Source: Halobacteriales archaeon YIM A00010 (lineage in GTDB: Archaea > Halobacteriota > Halobacteria > Halobacteriales > Haloarculaceae). From it: DNA of 64,000 nucleotides. Made by a program: the position numbers and the translations under genes. The stretch lies in NCBI GenBank assembly GCA_025041175.1, contig JAKCFJ010000002.1:620001-684000 (forward strand). The letters are read 5' to 3'. The notes below the pieces were generated by a model. That model saw nothing but the letters and a program-made list of their open reading frames with translations. It ran no database searches and was not told the DNA's origin. Position 1 is the stretch's first letter. Every line of letters begins with the position of its first letter. This document shows positions 26,313-35,726 of the stretch, in pieces.

Positions 26313-27002
26313 ATGAGCGAAACAACTGCACTCTATTGCCGGGTTTCGACAGCCGATCAGGATTTCTCTCGCCAGCGCCAGCTCACTAGCGAGTACGCCA
26401 CCGACCGCCTCGGTGTGGAGCCAGCCGAGATTGAGATGTTCGTCGATAAACAGAGCGGAACGAACACCGATCAGGATGGCTACCGTGACCTCATGGCCGC
26501 GATCGAGGCCGGGGAGATCTCACAGGTGATCGCTTCGGAGGTCAGCCGGATTTCCCGATCGGTACGCGACTTCTCCGCGACTGTCGAGCGGATCGTGGAC
26601 GAGCACGGCGTCGGGCTGCACATTCTTGACATGGGGATTGCGCTCGATCCCACCGACTCCGATCCCAACACGCGCGCGTTCTTGACTGTGGCTGCGACGT
26701 TCGCCGAACTGGAAGCGGAGATCAAACGGGAGAACGTGCGTGAAGGGATCGCTGCAGCGCGAGAGCAGGGCAAATGGCACGGTCGGCCACCGTTCGGCTT
26801 CGACGTTGGGTCCGAAGGGTATCTCACACCGAACGACGTCGACGAGAAAGCGGTCGGGGTGCTCGATGAACTCGATAAAGGGGCGAGCAAGCGGCAACTT
26901 TCTCGGTATTTCGCGCTCGACGGTGCGGACAATCGCGGAGAACCGCGAGCGATACACAACCCAGTGAAGTACCTCGGGGCAAGCCCCGAGGCACCGCCTT
27001 GA
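26313..27002 (+). pseudogene. resolvase-type serine recombinase, C-terminal HTH shifted out of frame
   Basis: The catalytic domain is complete: Ser12 in LYCRVSTADQ, the VIASEVSRISRSVRDF block, and LEAEIKRENVREGIAAAREQGKWHGRPPFG hinge region. The protein should end with a helix-turn-helix tail. In this frame the tail becomes nonsense after LSRYFA (near 26905), while the +1 frame reads GISRSTVRTIAENRERYTTQ and stops at 26967, exactly the expected HTH. A single-base shift therefore separates catalysis from DNA binding. It could be inactive or a sequencing error. Confidence 0.75.
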
Positions 27003-27568
27003 ATCTCTGTAGATCGTTCTTAGAGGATTTTGCACGGTCGGGGGGGCGGTCGAGACCGTGGCCACTCGTGGGTCCGTTGCTCGTCACTCACTGAATGTTC
27101 GACTGGGGAGCGTGTTCACCGAGTAAGGGAGCACTGCCTCTTGGGGTGGAGGCCAGTGGCGACTGCCTGATTGGCAGCGGGGGTGCGCTCCCCCTTTAAG
27201 TTATTCTGGCGATAAGGTGAAGATATAGACGAGGTTTCGTGCGTGTTCTCCGTACCGTGTCCTGTTTGAGCTAGCTGAGTGACTGCTGGTGAGTAGACTG
27301 TGCGCTATTCAGCCGGAGCGTCTTATCGGATACGTATACCCATCGGGACCGTCGGTAGGGAAGGGAGTGTGCGAGAACACGGCTGGTGAAGCCATGCTGA
27401 GCGCGACGATTGACGGCATGACGACTCGTTCTTCTGTAGGCGCAGCAGTCCCGGTGTTCCTCGCGAAAGAGGACGTGCCAGCCGTGCAACGAGAGGGGTC
27501 CGCCGTCCCCGGTGGCACTGATAGCAAGATACCGGACAGTTATAGTCACGTGACCAGATCTAACGAGT
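27003..27568. other. intergenic stretch with a GC hairpin
   Basis: No gene I can support. GGGGG TGCGCT CCCCC followed by TTT (27179-27197) could terminate the recombinase transcript. Confidence 0.4.
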
Positions 27569-27940
27569 ATGGTTAGTAGGCGAACACGAGCGCGTATCGC
27601 GTTCCTCGCTGAGCTGCTCTCTATTCCTCTCCAGGTGCATCAGTGGCGGCGTGCTACCGACACAAACAGGGAGTCGATCGCAGTCGTTCCGCGGTGGTTG
27701 GTGGTTGGGGGACTACTCCAGGCAACCTTTTGTTGGGTGTACGATCACGACCTCGCGGGCTTTCGAACGAAGTGGTGGCGCCGTGTCTCGCTCGCAATAG
27801 GTGTGGGTATTGGTGGCTTCCGAGTGCTCCCCCGATCGGAGGCCGTGTGGAGGAGTCTCTCAATCGGAGGCAGTATCGGCCGAATCGGCTACCGACTCTG
27901 GTATGGAGTGCTTCGGTCACTGCCTGATACTACGGAGTGA
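27569..27940 (+). CDS. hypothetical basic, tryptophan-rich protein
   Basis: A 123-residue frame with ATG at 27569. It contains one or two weak hydrophobic stretches (WLVVGGLLQATFCWVYDHDL, LAIGVGIGGFRVLP). It is basic, unlike most haloarchaeal cytosolic proteins, which fits a membrane protein or a chance frame. No family is recognised. From 27941 to 28216 I see only short, unsupported frames. Confidence 0.35.
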   Translation: MVSRRTRARIAFLAELLSIPLQVHQWRRATDTNRESIAVVPRWLVVGGLLQATFCWVYDHDLAGFRTKWWRRVSLAIGVGIGGFRVLPRSEAVWRSLSIGGSIGRIGYRLWYGVLRSLPDTTE

Positions 27941-28216
27941 CACCCTTTCCGAGTGTATCGAGACGTCCTCTCACGTGTACTTCAATAACTCACGTATTGA
28001 GTGTTTGATTTACACCGTCCCTCGTGGATACTGGCACTTGAGGACGATTGTGTGACACCCTCTCTTGGGTGGTAGTGTTTCTTTGGCTCTATTGGATCGC
28101 TAGATGGCGTCGGGATAAGAGATACAAGCAGTCGACAGTGGCAAGCGGACGGTTTGCGCTAGGTAGCATGACGGTCGAAGACTGGATATCGAGCAACACG
28201 ACAGCCACGTGGAGAG

Positions 28217-28340
28217 TTGTCGGTGGCCGAGGCGTACCATGAGGAATTACTCGCCCTCAATCGAGAGTTGGGCGACCGTCACGGCGAGGCTGGATGTCTG
28301 TGCCATCTCGGGCGAATCGCTCAAGCCCGTGGTGATTTCG
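28217..28340 (+). pseudogene. tetratricopeptide-repeat fragment
   Basis: AYHEELLALNRELGDRHGEA followed by CLCHLGRIAQARGD is a single recognisable TPR unit, joined to unrelated sequence that runs into the inverted-repeat element at 28583. It is the remnant of a larger TPR protein. Confidence 0.5.
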
Positions 28341-28582
28341 TACTCACGGGAGTGATTCCGAAAGTGATTGACGGTGACACGGTTGAGGTCGACTTCACGA
28401 ACTGGTTTGAGGACGCCTCCTCGGAGATCAGGATTGACGAGATAAAACGCATCTTGGCTGATCCGGTGAATGATGTCTGTGTCTGTAGGTTGAACGACGA
28501 CTCTGATCCGATAGAGACACTCTGGTCGTGGTCGGCCAATCTCGATTCTCGTGAAGCATATCTCGCTGACGGACGATCAGAT

Positions 28583-28691
28583 CTGAAGTCGGGAAGGTGG
28601 ATTAGTTATGCACAGCAGACCACGAAATTTAGACTGTCAAGATAGATTTCGATAGTTGTCGTGCATGACGAATCGACCTGCCTGACTTCAG
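28583..28691. repeat. MITE-like inverted-repeat element, copy 5 (best preserved)
   Basis: 109 bp. The arms CTGAAGTCGGGAAGGTGGAT and, inverted, CTGAAGTCAGGCAGGTCGAT match over about 31 bp. The interior AAATTTAGACTGTCAAGATA is AT-rich and non-coding. Confidence 0.8.
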
Positions 28692-28711
28692 GACGTTAGG
28701 TTCCCTATCAC

Positions 28712-28821
28712 CTGATGTGGGGCAGGTAAGATTCCTAATCCACAGACTCCTGCGAAATTTGGCTGATGAACTAGATTTCGAGATAAATCGTGAATTAGAA
28801 ATCCCATCTATCTACCATCAG
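28712..28821. repeat. MITE-like inverted-repeat element, copy 6
   Basis: 110 bp starting 20 nt after copy 5. The ends are CTGATGTGGGGCAGGTAAGA and, inverted, CTGATGGTAGATAGATGGGA. The interior keeps the AAATTT...GATTTCGA pattern of copy 5. Confidence 0.6.
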
Positions 28822-28903
28822 ATATGAAGAGAGATCCACCCGTCCATCTTCAGAACAGAAAGCTTATGCCGAATGTCGCTGGGATTAGGTTTGGTGTTGG
28901 TAA

Positions 28904-29338
28904 TTGCAACTAGATAATGGGAAAGAAGCGATAGATACGAAGCAATCTCGTAATGGATCAATCAATCTTCGATCGTATCTAAAGCTGATCGGTGGGGCTC
29001 CCGTTGCCAGGGAGACCAGAGCGGGCATCCCAGCGGTGCGGGGCGCAGACGGGTTGCATCGGACGCTGACGATCGAAGGCACCGGATCAACCACGAACTA
29101 CGAATTCATCGTCGAAAAGGACGTAGCCAAAAGCACCGTGTTTGGCGGCTTGATCAGCGGCGAGGACACGGTTTCGGGGAACACAGCCTCGGGTCGCGTC
29201 ACTAGCGGGCGCGATAGCTACACGTTCAGCGGGGAGATCACCCAGTGGGCGGGCGACTACGACGCGTTGAATCTGCATCTGAACGGGGAAAGTTTGCGGT
29301 TGAATAACCAATCATCAATGGTTAAATATCATCCCTAA
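28904..29338 (+). CDS. secreted-type protein with one copy of a haloarchaeal surface domain; N-terminus damaged
   Basis: The frame opens directly after a stop codon with TTG, so the start is doubtful. Residues 20-45 look like a Tat signal that has lost one arginine (INLRSYLKLIGGAP). Residues 50-135 are a single beta-rich domain (HRTLTIEGTGSTTNYEFIVE ... YTFSGEITQW ... LNLHLNGESLRL) that is repeated three times in the next gene and found again at 61034. It is probably a partial duplicate of the 5' part of the downstream gene. Confidence 0.55.
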   Translation: MQLDNGKEAIDTKQSRNGSINLRSYLKLIGGAPVARETRAGIPAVRGADGLHRTLTIEGTGSTTNYEFIVEKDVAKSTVFGGLISGEDTVSGNTASGRVTSGRDSYTFSGEITQWAGDYDALNLHLNGESLRLNNQSSMVKYHP

Positions 29339-29342
29339 TATA

Positions 29343-31961
29343 ATGAATAATAAATCCAAGCAGTCATCTGTCGGGAGACGGTCTATTCTCAAAACCATCG
29401 GGACGACGGGAGTACTAGCCGGGCTCGGTGGGAAAGTGGATGGCAGTCCCGGTACAGTCGATGAACTCGACGAGACATCGACACACGATCTCCTGATTCG
29501 CGGGAACGGTGATGCGACGTACTATCGGTGTGTGGTGAGTGGGACCGTTTCTGGCACTGATCACTCTGATTCGGGTGATGTGATCTCGGACGGCACCATT
29601 ACCGGAGGAGTTCGTGGCTCATACGATCTCTTTCGCTTCACCGGTGAGATCCTCCTGTTCGAAATCGTCCAGGGAACAGCCGACGACATCGAAATTCTGG
29701 TCGACGGGAACGTGCGAACGCTCTCGGACCTGAATCCACCTGACGTCCATACGCTCGGAATTTCTGGCACGGGACCGAAAACGAACTACGCGTTTCGGGT
29801 TTCGGATGTCGTGTATCCGACGGAGTCGATCTCAGGAGAAGATCACCCCGGTGAGGACCGTGCGGATGGGGCAGTCCGTGGCGGGAGCGACGAGTATCTG
29901 TTTCGTGGGGACGTGACCTCATTCACAGTACCGGACGGATCGTTCGCCGACATCGACGTTTTCATCGACGGTGATCGGAAGACGCTCGCGGAGTTGAATG
30001 ATGCACGAACGCTTCTGATCGACGGTACGGGGCCTCGAACCGGCTATGTGTTCGAGGTGTCCGACAGCGTGTATCCGACGGAGCGACTTACTGATGAAGA
30101 TCACGTCGGTGATGGCACTGCGCGTGGCGCGGTTGGTGGTGGGGCCGACAAATATCTGTTTGACGGTGATATAACCTCGTTCACGGTGACGGACGGATCG
30201 TTCGCCGACATCGACGTTTTCATCGACGGTGACCGGAAGACACTCGCGGAGTTGAACGACGTAGTGGCTGAGGCTCAAATGCTCACTGTCGATGAGCCGT
30301 GGCAGACCTACGATCTCACGAGCGAGTACGAATCACCGGTTGTTGTCGCCAAACCACTGTCGTTCCAGGGTTCACAGCCGTGTCACGTTCGGTTGCGAAA
30401 CGTCTCCGATGACCGATTCGAGGCACGAGTCGAGGAGTGGCTCTATATGAACGATGTTCACTACGACGAATTCGTTGGCTCGCTGGCCATAGATGGCGGG
30501 ACGTACGAACTGGACGGTGGTATCAGCGCCGAGGTTGGGCGTACCGTCACCGACCATTCCTGGACGAGCGTTTCGTTCGAGCAGAACTTCACGGCGGACC
30601 CGCTCGTGTTCTGCCAGTCGGAGACGGTACAGGGCGGACAGCCCATCACCACGCGAATCGCAAACGTCTCCACTACTGGTTTTGATCTGCGACTGCAGGA
30701 AGAAGAGGCGTTGGGGTCCCACAGCGTCGAATCTCTCGGCTACGTCGCTATCGAACCCGGTGTTGGCACCCTCAACGGGATGACGTTCGAGGCAGGACGG
30801 ATGAAACTCGAAGAACAGTGGAGCCGTCTGTCCTTCGACCACTCGTACACGAACCCCGTCTTCCTCGCTGGGATTCAGTCGTTCAATGGTTCAAATACTG
30901 CCGGTCTCCGCCACCAAAACCTCTCGGCAACCGGCGTTGAGGTGACCGTGCAGGAAGAACAGAGTCAGGACGATGAGATGAGCCACGTGATCGAGCAGGT
31001 GGGCTATCTGGTGCTTGAAGCGAAAACCGATGAGGAGTCACCGCACCGGGGTGAGACGATCCCGAAGATTCCTCACGCGCCGAACGGGGTGACCCCTCCG
31101 ACGGGAAGCAACTTCCACCCGTCGGCTGCAACGCCCGTGTTGCGCGGAAGCGACGTGACCGACTACGGTGAGGTGGACTATGTGGCCGATCCGTTCCTGT
31201 TCGTTGAGGACGGCACGTGGCACATGTTTTTCGAGATCTTCAACTCGTCTCGGGACGATGATGCGCCGATCGGCCACGCCACGAGCCCGGACGGGCTGCA
31301 CTGGACGTACGATCAGGTCGTGCTCTTGAACCGATACCACCACTCGTTCCCGCACGTCTGGAAATACCGGGGTGACTACTACATGTCCCCGCCCTACGGG
31401 ACGGGAGTCGAGTTGTACAAGGCCCGCCGGTTCCCCACCGATTGGCGGTTCATCGGCAACCCCATCGACGTCGACTACTACTCTCATGATCCGTCGATCA
31501 TCCGGTACCAGGGACGGTGGTGGCTGTTCACCGACCGGGGCAACGAGAACGTGATGGTGTATCACTCGACGGATCTCGAACGCGAAGGCTGGACGCCACA
31601 CGAGCAAAATCCTGTCGTTACCAATCGACGCCGCGCTGGCCGGCAGGGCGGCCGACCGATAGTGGTCGGGGATCGGCTGTTCCTCTACTTCCAGGATTTG
31701 GTCGAGAACTACGGTGACGCCACCCGGTGTTATGAGGTGACCGATCTGTCACCGTCTACGTACGCCGACCAGGAGGTATCCGGATCACCTGTGCTCCACG
31801 AATTCGGCTCAGGATGGGCGAACAACGGGATGCACACGTTCGATCCGTGGTGGCGAGGACCGGAGAAGGGCTGGCGCTGTGCGGTCGATGGCGTCCGTGC
31901 GCAGGAATCGAGCGAGGATCTATGGACAATCGGCATCGTCGATATCCCTCCCACTGGGTAG
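29343..31961 (+). CDS. Tat-exported multidomain protein: three surface repeats, lectin-like domains, five-bladed propeller
   Basis: 872 residues. A Tat signal (RRSILKTIG at 12-20) precedes three repeats of about 85 residues (about 48-134, 135-218, 219-303), each running from a LxIxGxG strand to DIDVFIDGDRKTL. Residues 305-567 hold three similar beta units, each with F.S..V...VGYLVLE-type ends, reminiscent of H-type lectin-like domains. Residues 590-872 form a glycosidase-like five-bladed propeller with YVADPFLFVEDGTWHMFFEI, IGHATSPDGLHWTYD and DPSIIRYQGRWWLFTD. That pattern resembles the GINT1 N-terminal/GH43-like family. The protein is likely to bind or cut extracellular polysaccharide. Domain calls are by eye. 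Confidence 0.8.
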   Translation: MNNKSKQSSVGRRSILKTIGTTGVLAGLGGKVDGSPGTVDELDETSTHDLLIRGNGDATYYRCVVSGTVSGTDHSDSGDVISDGTITGGVRGSYDLFRFTGEILLFEIVQGTADDIEILVDGNVRTLSDLNPPDVHTLGISGTGPKTNYAFRVSDVVYPTESISGEDHPGEDRADGAVRGGSDEYLFRGDVTSFTVPDGSFADIDVFIDGDRKTLAELNDARTLLIDGTGPRTGYVFEVSDSVYPTERLTDEDHVGDGTARGAVGGGADKYLFDGDITSFTVTDGSFADIDVFIDGDRKTLAELNDVVAEAQMLTVDEPWQTYDLTSEYESPVVVAKPLSFQGSQPCHVRLRNVSDDRFEARVEEWLYMNDVHYDEFVGSLAIDGGTYELDGGISAEVGRTVTDHSWTSVSFEQNFTADPLVFCQSETVQGGQPITTRIANVSTTGFDLRLQEEEALGSHSVESLGYVAIEPGVGTLNGMTFEAGRMKLEEQWSRLSFDHSYTNPVFLAGIQSFNGSNTAGLRHQNLSATGVEVTVQEEQSQDDEMSHVIEQVGYLVLEAKTDEESPHRGETIPKIPHAPNGVTPPTGSNFHPSAATPVLRGSDVTDYGEVDYVADPFLFVEDGTWHMFFEIFNSSRDDDAPIGHATSPDGLHWTYDQVVLLNRYHHSFPHVWKYRGDYYMSPPYGTGVELYKARRFPTDWRFIGNPIDVDYYSHDPSIIRYQGRWWLFTDRGNENVMVYHSTDLEREGWTPHEQNPVVTNRRRAGRQGGRPIVVGDRLFLYFQDLVENYGDATRCYEVTDLSPSTYADQEVSGSPVLHEFGSGWANNGMHTFDPWWRGPEKGWRCAVDGVRAQESSEDLWTIGIVDIPPTG

Positions 31962-32487
31962 TCTAATCGAGGAGTGCGGAACACCATATGCGAGGAGTAT
32001 TTATATACTGTTGAATAAATATAATATCTTCCTCCTCGACAGGTAGAAGTGACGTTTCCCCTAAACAAATATTGGATATAACATATATTTCTGGATGGCA
32101 GAACGAGAAAAAGCTGGTGGAGGCGTGGACTGATTCGAGTTTCGTTGCCGAGAAGGGTGAAGGCGTCTTCCGGCGAGATTCTGCCGAATTCGTCTTGGTC
32201 GATTGAATCGGTCATGTATGGAATCTCTTCCCGAGGAAGATAATCCTCTTTCCCTGTAAACAGTCACTCACTGCTGACAGGGTGACAGAAGGTTCTCTCC
32301 GCAGTGGCACTCCAGATTCTGTATGACAGGTACTCCATCTCCCACCCGATAGGGTGAGATGAGAGCGTCGAGGGAGGGTATGTTGATCACACCATGACGC
32401 AGTGAGAGAGCTCTGATACGTGTCCAAGGGGGTGGCAATCAGTTCGATGACCAATAGTATATTTACCGAACACACTATAGTAAGAAT
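31962..32487. other. AT-rich intergenic stretch, no gene seen
   Basis: About 525 nt with short frames only. An AT-rich tract TATTTATATACTGTTGAATA near 31998 could be a promoter but no gene follows it. Confidence 0.4.
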
Positions 32488-32853
32488 ATGAATCGGAAGC
32501 GACTGTCGGTCCTCGATCGCAGTTCTAACGGCGATCGTGCTCTCCGCGATCTGATCGAACTGCAGCGGGTCCATGGTATCGCAACGCTGCTACTGGGAGC
32601 GAGTTAGGTGCTGTTTGTACTGCATTTCATGGGGTCTTCAGAGTCCGATGTTACGACATCCTTCTTGCCGCTATTCGTCCTCGGGGGCGGTGGCTGGGCG
32701 CTCATTGGGATCGGCGTGAATCTATTCCAGGGGAGGGAGGCGTTCGATGGCGGGTGGATCGAAAGCGAGCGGGTGATGTGGGTGTGGACGATCTGGAGCT
32801 TCATCTTCGCCCTCGGAGTGGTCGTCTGGACGGTGGTAGGTGTCCTCCCCTAG
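32488..32853 (+). pseudogene. small two-helix membrane protein gene with in-frame amber codon
   Basis: ATG at 32488 begins MNRKRLSVLDRSSNGDRALR. After GIATLLLGAS a TAG (32605-32607) interrupts, then the same frame continues VLFVLHFMGSS and two further hydrophobic segments to the stop at 32853. The TAG falls in the middle of a predicted transmembrane helix where Tyr, Trp or Gln would fit. Without it the protein would be 121 residues. It is most simply a recent nonsense mutation; TAG read-through is the less likely alternative. Confidence 0.55.
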
Positions 32854-32959
32854 GCTCTCACGAGGATAAGGATGACACGTCCGCCAAGCAACTCTTCAGC
32901 TACGAGGTGAATGCAACGCTGCTGAAGTTGGCTAGATGGCATTAGAACCGGCAGCAAGC

Positions 32960-33064
32960 TCAGGTATCGGTCGCGACATCTGTGTTGTCGAGCTGCCGGG
33001 AGGGATCTTGGAAATCGTCGGTCTCATCGGTACCCACGCGTGCGTAGATCGCTCCAGTGGACAT
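32960..33064 (-). pseudogene. N-terminal stub of a serine recombinase
   Basis: A 34-codon frame, MSTGAIYARVGTDETDDFQD then PSRQLDNTDVATDT. It matches the start of haloarchaeal resolvases (GAIYARVSTDEQD), but the catalytic Ser is Gly here and the rest of the gene is missing. A TATA-like TTTATACG and a 23-bp palindrome lie upstream, so the original promoter may survive. Confidence 0.55.
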
Positions 33065-33102
33065 GCTATTGCACATACCTGGTAAGCGTATAAAGTAGAG
33101 TA

Positions 33103-33125
33103 CTTTTGCACAGTGTGTGCAAAAG
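33103..33125. promoter_or_regulatory. 23-bp perfect inverted repeat
   Basis: CTTTTGCACA, GTG, TGTGCAAAAG. It lies just upstream of the TATA-like box (33086-33098) of the recombinase stub, where an archaeal activator or repressor could bind. From 33126 to 33461 I see no gene. Confidence 0.5.
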
Positions 33126-33461
33126 GAATTCTTTCTGCACGGTCAAAGAGCAAGGGATGGCCCAGATTGGCACGGAGCGCGGATAGATTTCTGACTGCTC
33201 GAATAAATCGGCACTACTGGAACTCATCGAAGTTAGCGAGTTGGACTCCACCTCAACAGGACTGAATGTCCCATTCAGCAGACCAATCTGAAAAGAATAC
33301 AGCGAAATTCGATATATCGTGGTTCTCGTGAACCTTTGTAGTAGAGGTTGAGACGCGACCGTGAAACACGGTCTCTCCTTTGGGACCCATGCACAGCAAA
33401 CGGAGACGATAGCTCGGCAGATAGACAATATTAATAGCTGTCACAACATATCTTCGTCATT

Positions 33462-34754
33462 GTGGTTTCACATCTATCGCGCCGGCGGGTTCTGGCGGCC
33501 TGTGGTGCGCTTGTCGGGGGAGCTGTGAGTTGGGAGGTGGTTGATAGTTCATTCACAGGGAACTCTCGCACCGTTGATGGAGACAGCTGGCCAATGGAAC
33601 AGGGCGATCCTGGTGGGACCGGATACGCTCCGGATGCCTCCCCTCCGACAGACGGAATCCGCGTTCGCTGGAAACAGCCCCTCGACACGACCGATGGCTA
33701 CGGCGCGTTTCCACCAATCGTTGCCAATGGGTTGGTCTATAGTGTTGGCCGAGAGTTGCTCTGTGTCACTGCCGCGGATGGCACCGTCGTCTTCCGCGCC
33801 AACCACAGCACTGGCCCACTCGCACTCGCCACTGCTCGTGCGTATAACACACTCACACTGGTCTACCCGACGTGGGACGGTGCAATCGGACTGAACGCTG
33901 GCGGCGGGATCTCTGGTGGTGGTATTCGCACTGGCCTCTCTCGATGGAAAACCTCACGCCGTCGCGGTGGCGTATCAATCCCCACTGGTATAGGGTCACG
34001 AGAGCTTCCCGCTCCCGTCGCGGCCAATGACACTGTGTTCCTCGCAGATCCTGGTACTGGTACCGGTCTCATGGCGATCGATGCCAGCACTGGGCAGATT
34101 CGGTGGTATCGTCCAGATGGACAACGCTATCCAGCCCTCGGCGGCCGCCCAGCCGTTCGGGATGAGACGGTCTATGCTGTGGGCCTTGCCGAGTCAGGCT
34201 ACGATTATATCTTCGGATACGATACCGAAACGGGCAAGCAGACGTTCTCGTTCTCACCAAAAGATGTGCTATTCTCAGTCACTGCGGCCCCGGACTATCT
34301 CGTTGTTGGGACTGACGGGTCCGGGTTGTGGGCCGTTAACTACGACGAAACGCGCCGCTGGACGTACGACCCTCAAGAGTTACTGCTGACCCACCCGGCC
34401 TCCGTTGCCGTAGCTGATGGTGTCGTATACGCTGGGTTTGTGTGGGGCGGTCGAAACTGGCTCGTCGCACTCGACGGCGAGAAGGGAACCGAACAGTGGC
34501 GAAGCGAACTCTCCAGAGGGGTAATAGAGCCACGCGTTGGCTTACCAGCCGTCGCTAATGGCGTCATTTACGTCCCTACTGGTGGAGATCAGAATGAGAC
34601 ACAGGGACTCGTGGCTGTCGACGCCACAGACGGTCATATTCGATGGCGGTTCTCCCCAGGAGACCGGTTCTTATCCATCTCACCAGCAGCTCTCGTCGGC
34701 GAGACTCTGTATACGGTTGGAAATGGCCATCTCTACGCCCTGGAGGAACAATGA
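33462..34754 (+). CDS. Tat-exported PQQ-type beta-propeller protein
   Basis: 430 residues starting with GTG. The signal peptide has RRR at 7-9 followed by a hydrophobic stretch (VLAACGALVGGAVS). The rest is built of repeated four-stranded blades with the tryptophan-docking pattern of PQQ/quinoprotein propellers: LMAIDASTGQIRWY, IFGYDTETGKQTFSF, LVALDGEKGTEQWR, LVAVDATDGHIRWRF. No dehydrogenase catalytic residues are evident, so it may be a scaffold or BamB-like binding protein. Its stop overlaps the next gene by ATGA, so it probably works with that membrane protein at the cell surface. Confidence 0.88.
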   Translation: MVSHLSRRRVLAACGALVGGAVSWEVVDSSFTGNSRTVDGDSWPMEQGDPGGTGYAPDASPPTDGIRVRWKQPLDTTDGYGAFPPIVANGLVYSVGRELLCVTAADGTVVFRANHSTGPLALATARAYNTLTLVYPTWDGAIGLNAGGGISGGGIRTGLSRWKTSRRRGGVSIPTGIGSRELPAPVAANDTVFLADPGTGTGLMAIDASTGQIRWYRPDGQRYPALGGRPAVRDETVYAVGLAESGYDYIFGYDTETGKQTFSFSPKDVLFSVTAAPDYLVVGTDGSGLWAVNYDETRRWTYDPQELLLTHPASVAVADGVVYAGFVWGGRNWLVALDGEKGTEQWRSELSRGVIEPRVGLPAVANGVIYVPTGGDQNETQGLVAVDATDGHIRWRFSPGDRFLSISPAALVGETLYTVGNGHLYALEEQ

Positions 34755-35545
34755 CTCGGAGCGATCCACACGGCTCTCCCGCTCAGACCGATTCTGATCC
34801 AAATGACATCTCTGGGACTGATGAGGCTCTCTCGGCGATCGCGCTCGTGATTGGAGCATATCGTCGCCTCCGTACGATCCCACGCGCGCTCGCTGTGCTC
34901 GTCCTTGCTGGGCTCGTCATGACCGGCATCGGGTGGCTGCGCCTCTATGATCCAATTCCGATTGTCGGCTACGTCGGGATACTGGATGGGAGATTCTCTG
35001 TGCTGTTCAGTCCGCCCGTGGTGATATACTCACCCACGAATACACTGTTCTCGTCGCTTGTGGGGCTGAAACCGCAGTGGCTTGCGTGGGCGATCGGGCT
35101 GGAACTGCTGGAAGTGGCCGTTGTTGTGTGGGCCAGTGCCTACGTCCTCGCTCGTCTCCTGCAGAGACCACTTACGACGGCCGCCGTCGTGCGCTATGCT
35201 GGGCTCGTGGCACTCTTCCAGTTGGGGTTGGGCGTCCACATCGAGGGCGCTGGACTCTTGGTGGCAATCCCGGCATTCCTCATCTGGATGTTCGTGCTCG
35301 TTCGTCTGTTTGCCCTCCCGGGGCTCTTGATCGCCGGGAAGTCCGTCCGCATTGCCCTCCGGCACAGTTGGCGGCGGACCACTGGCCACGGCTGGTCGCT
35401 GGTCGTGGTTGTCGGTCTCTTGGGGCTAATGTCCCATCTCGCGATGAGTGTGCCACTGGTCGGCCCCCTGGGAACTGCGCTCGTTGCCAGCCTCCACGCT
35501 GGGGCTGTCGTCGTCTTCCTTGATCGAAGCGGACGGGCGAACTGA
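34751..35545 (+). CDS. multi-pass membrane protein coupled to the PQQ-propeller gene
   Basis: 264 residues from the ATG that overlaps the previous stop. A hydrophilic N-terminus of about 25 residues is followed by about six hydrophobic segments (for example ALAVLVLAGLVMTGIGWLRL, LLVAIPAFLIWMFVLVRLFA, LVVVVGLLGLMSHLAMSVPL). LIAGKSVRIALRHSWRRT, a basic loop between the last helices, resembles haloarchaeal multi-pass membrane proteins of unknown role. It probably partners the exported propeller. Confidence 0.75.
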   Translation: MTRSDPHGSPAQTDSDPNDISGTDEALSAIALVIGAYRRLRTIPRALAVLVLAGLVMTGIGWLRLYDPIPIVGYVGILDGRFSVLFSPPVVIYSPTNTLFSSLVGLKPQWLAWAIGLELLEVAVVVWASAYVLARLLQRPLTTAAVVRYAGLVALFQLGLGVHIEGAGLLVAIPAFLIWMFVLVRLFALPGLLIAGKSVRIALRHSWRRTTGHGWSLVVVVGLLGLMSHLAMSVPLVGPLGTALVASLHAGAVVVFLDRSGRAN

Positions 35546-35726
35546 TTTCGGCCAGCTGTGTGTCTCGGTATCGAGACAGAGCGTTGTTGGTCCTGTTCCG
35601 GGAGTGGTCCGTTCGTAGAGTGCGTGCTTCTCCTATGGAGAGCACGCAATATCATCATCTCAGCTACCAGGTTGATACTGTGGGAGTGGTAAAATCGGAC
35701 GTTTCAGAACGGTAGTTTGGGAAGAA

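Noticed and set aside
32605-32607. Pyrrolysine at the amber codon
   Set aside because: I know of no pyrrolysine genes in typical haloarchaea and none are seen here; a nonsense mutation is simpler.
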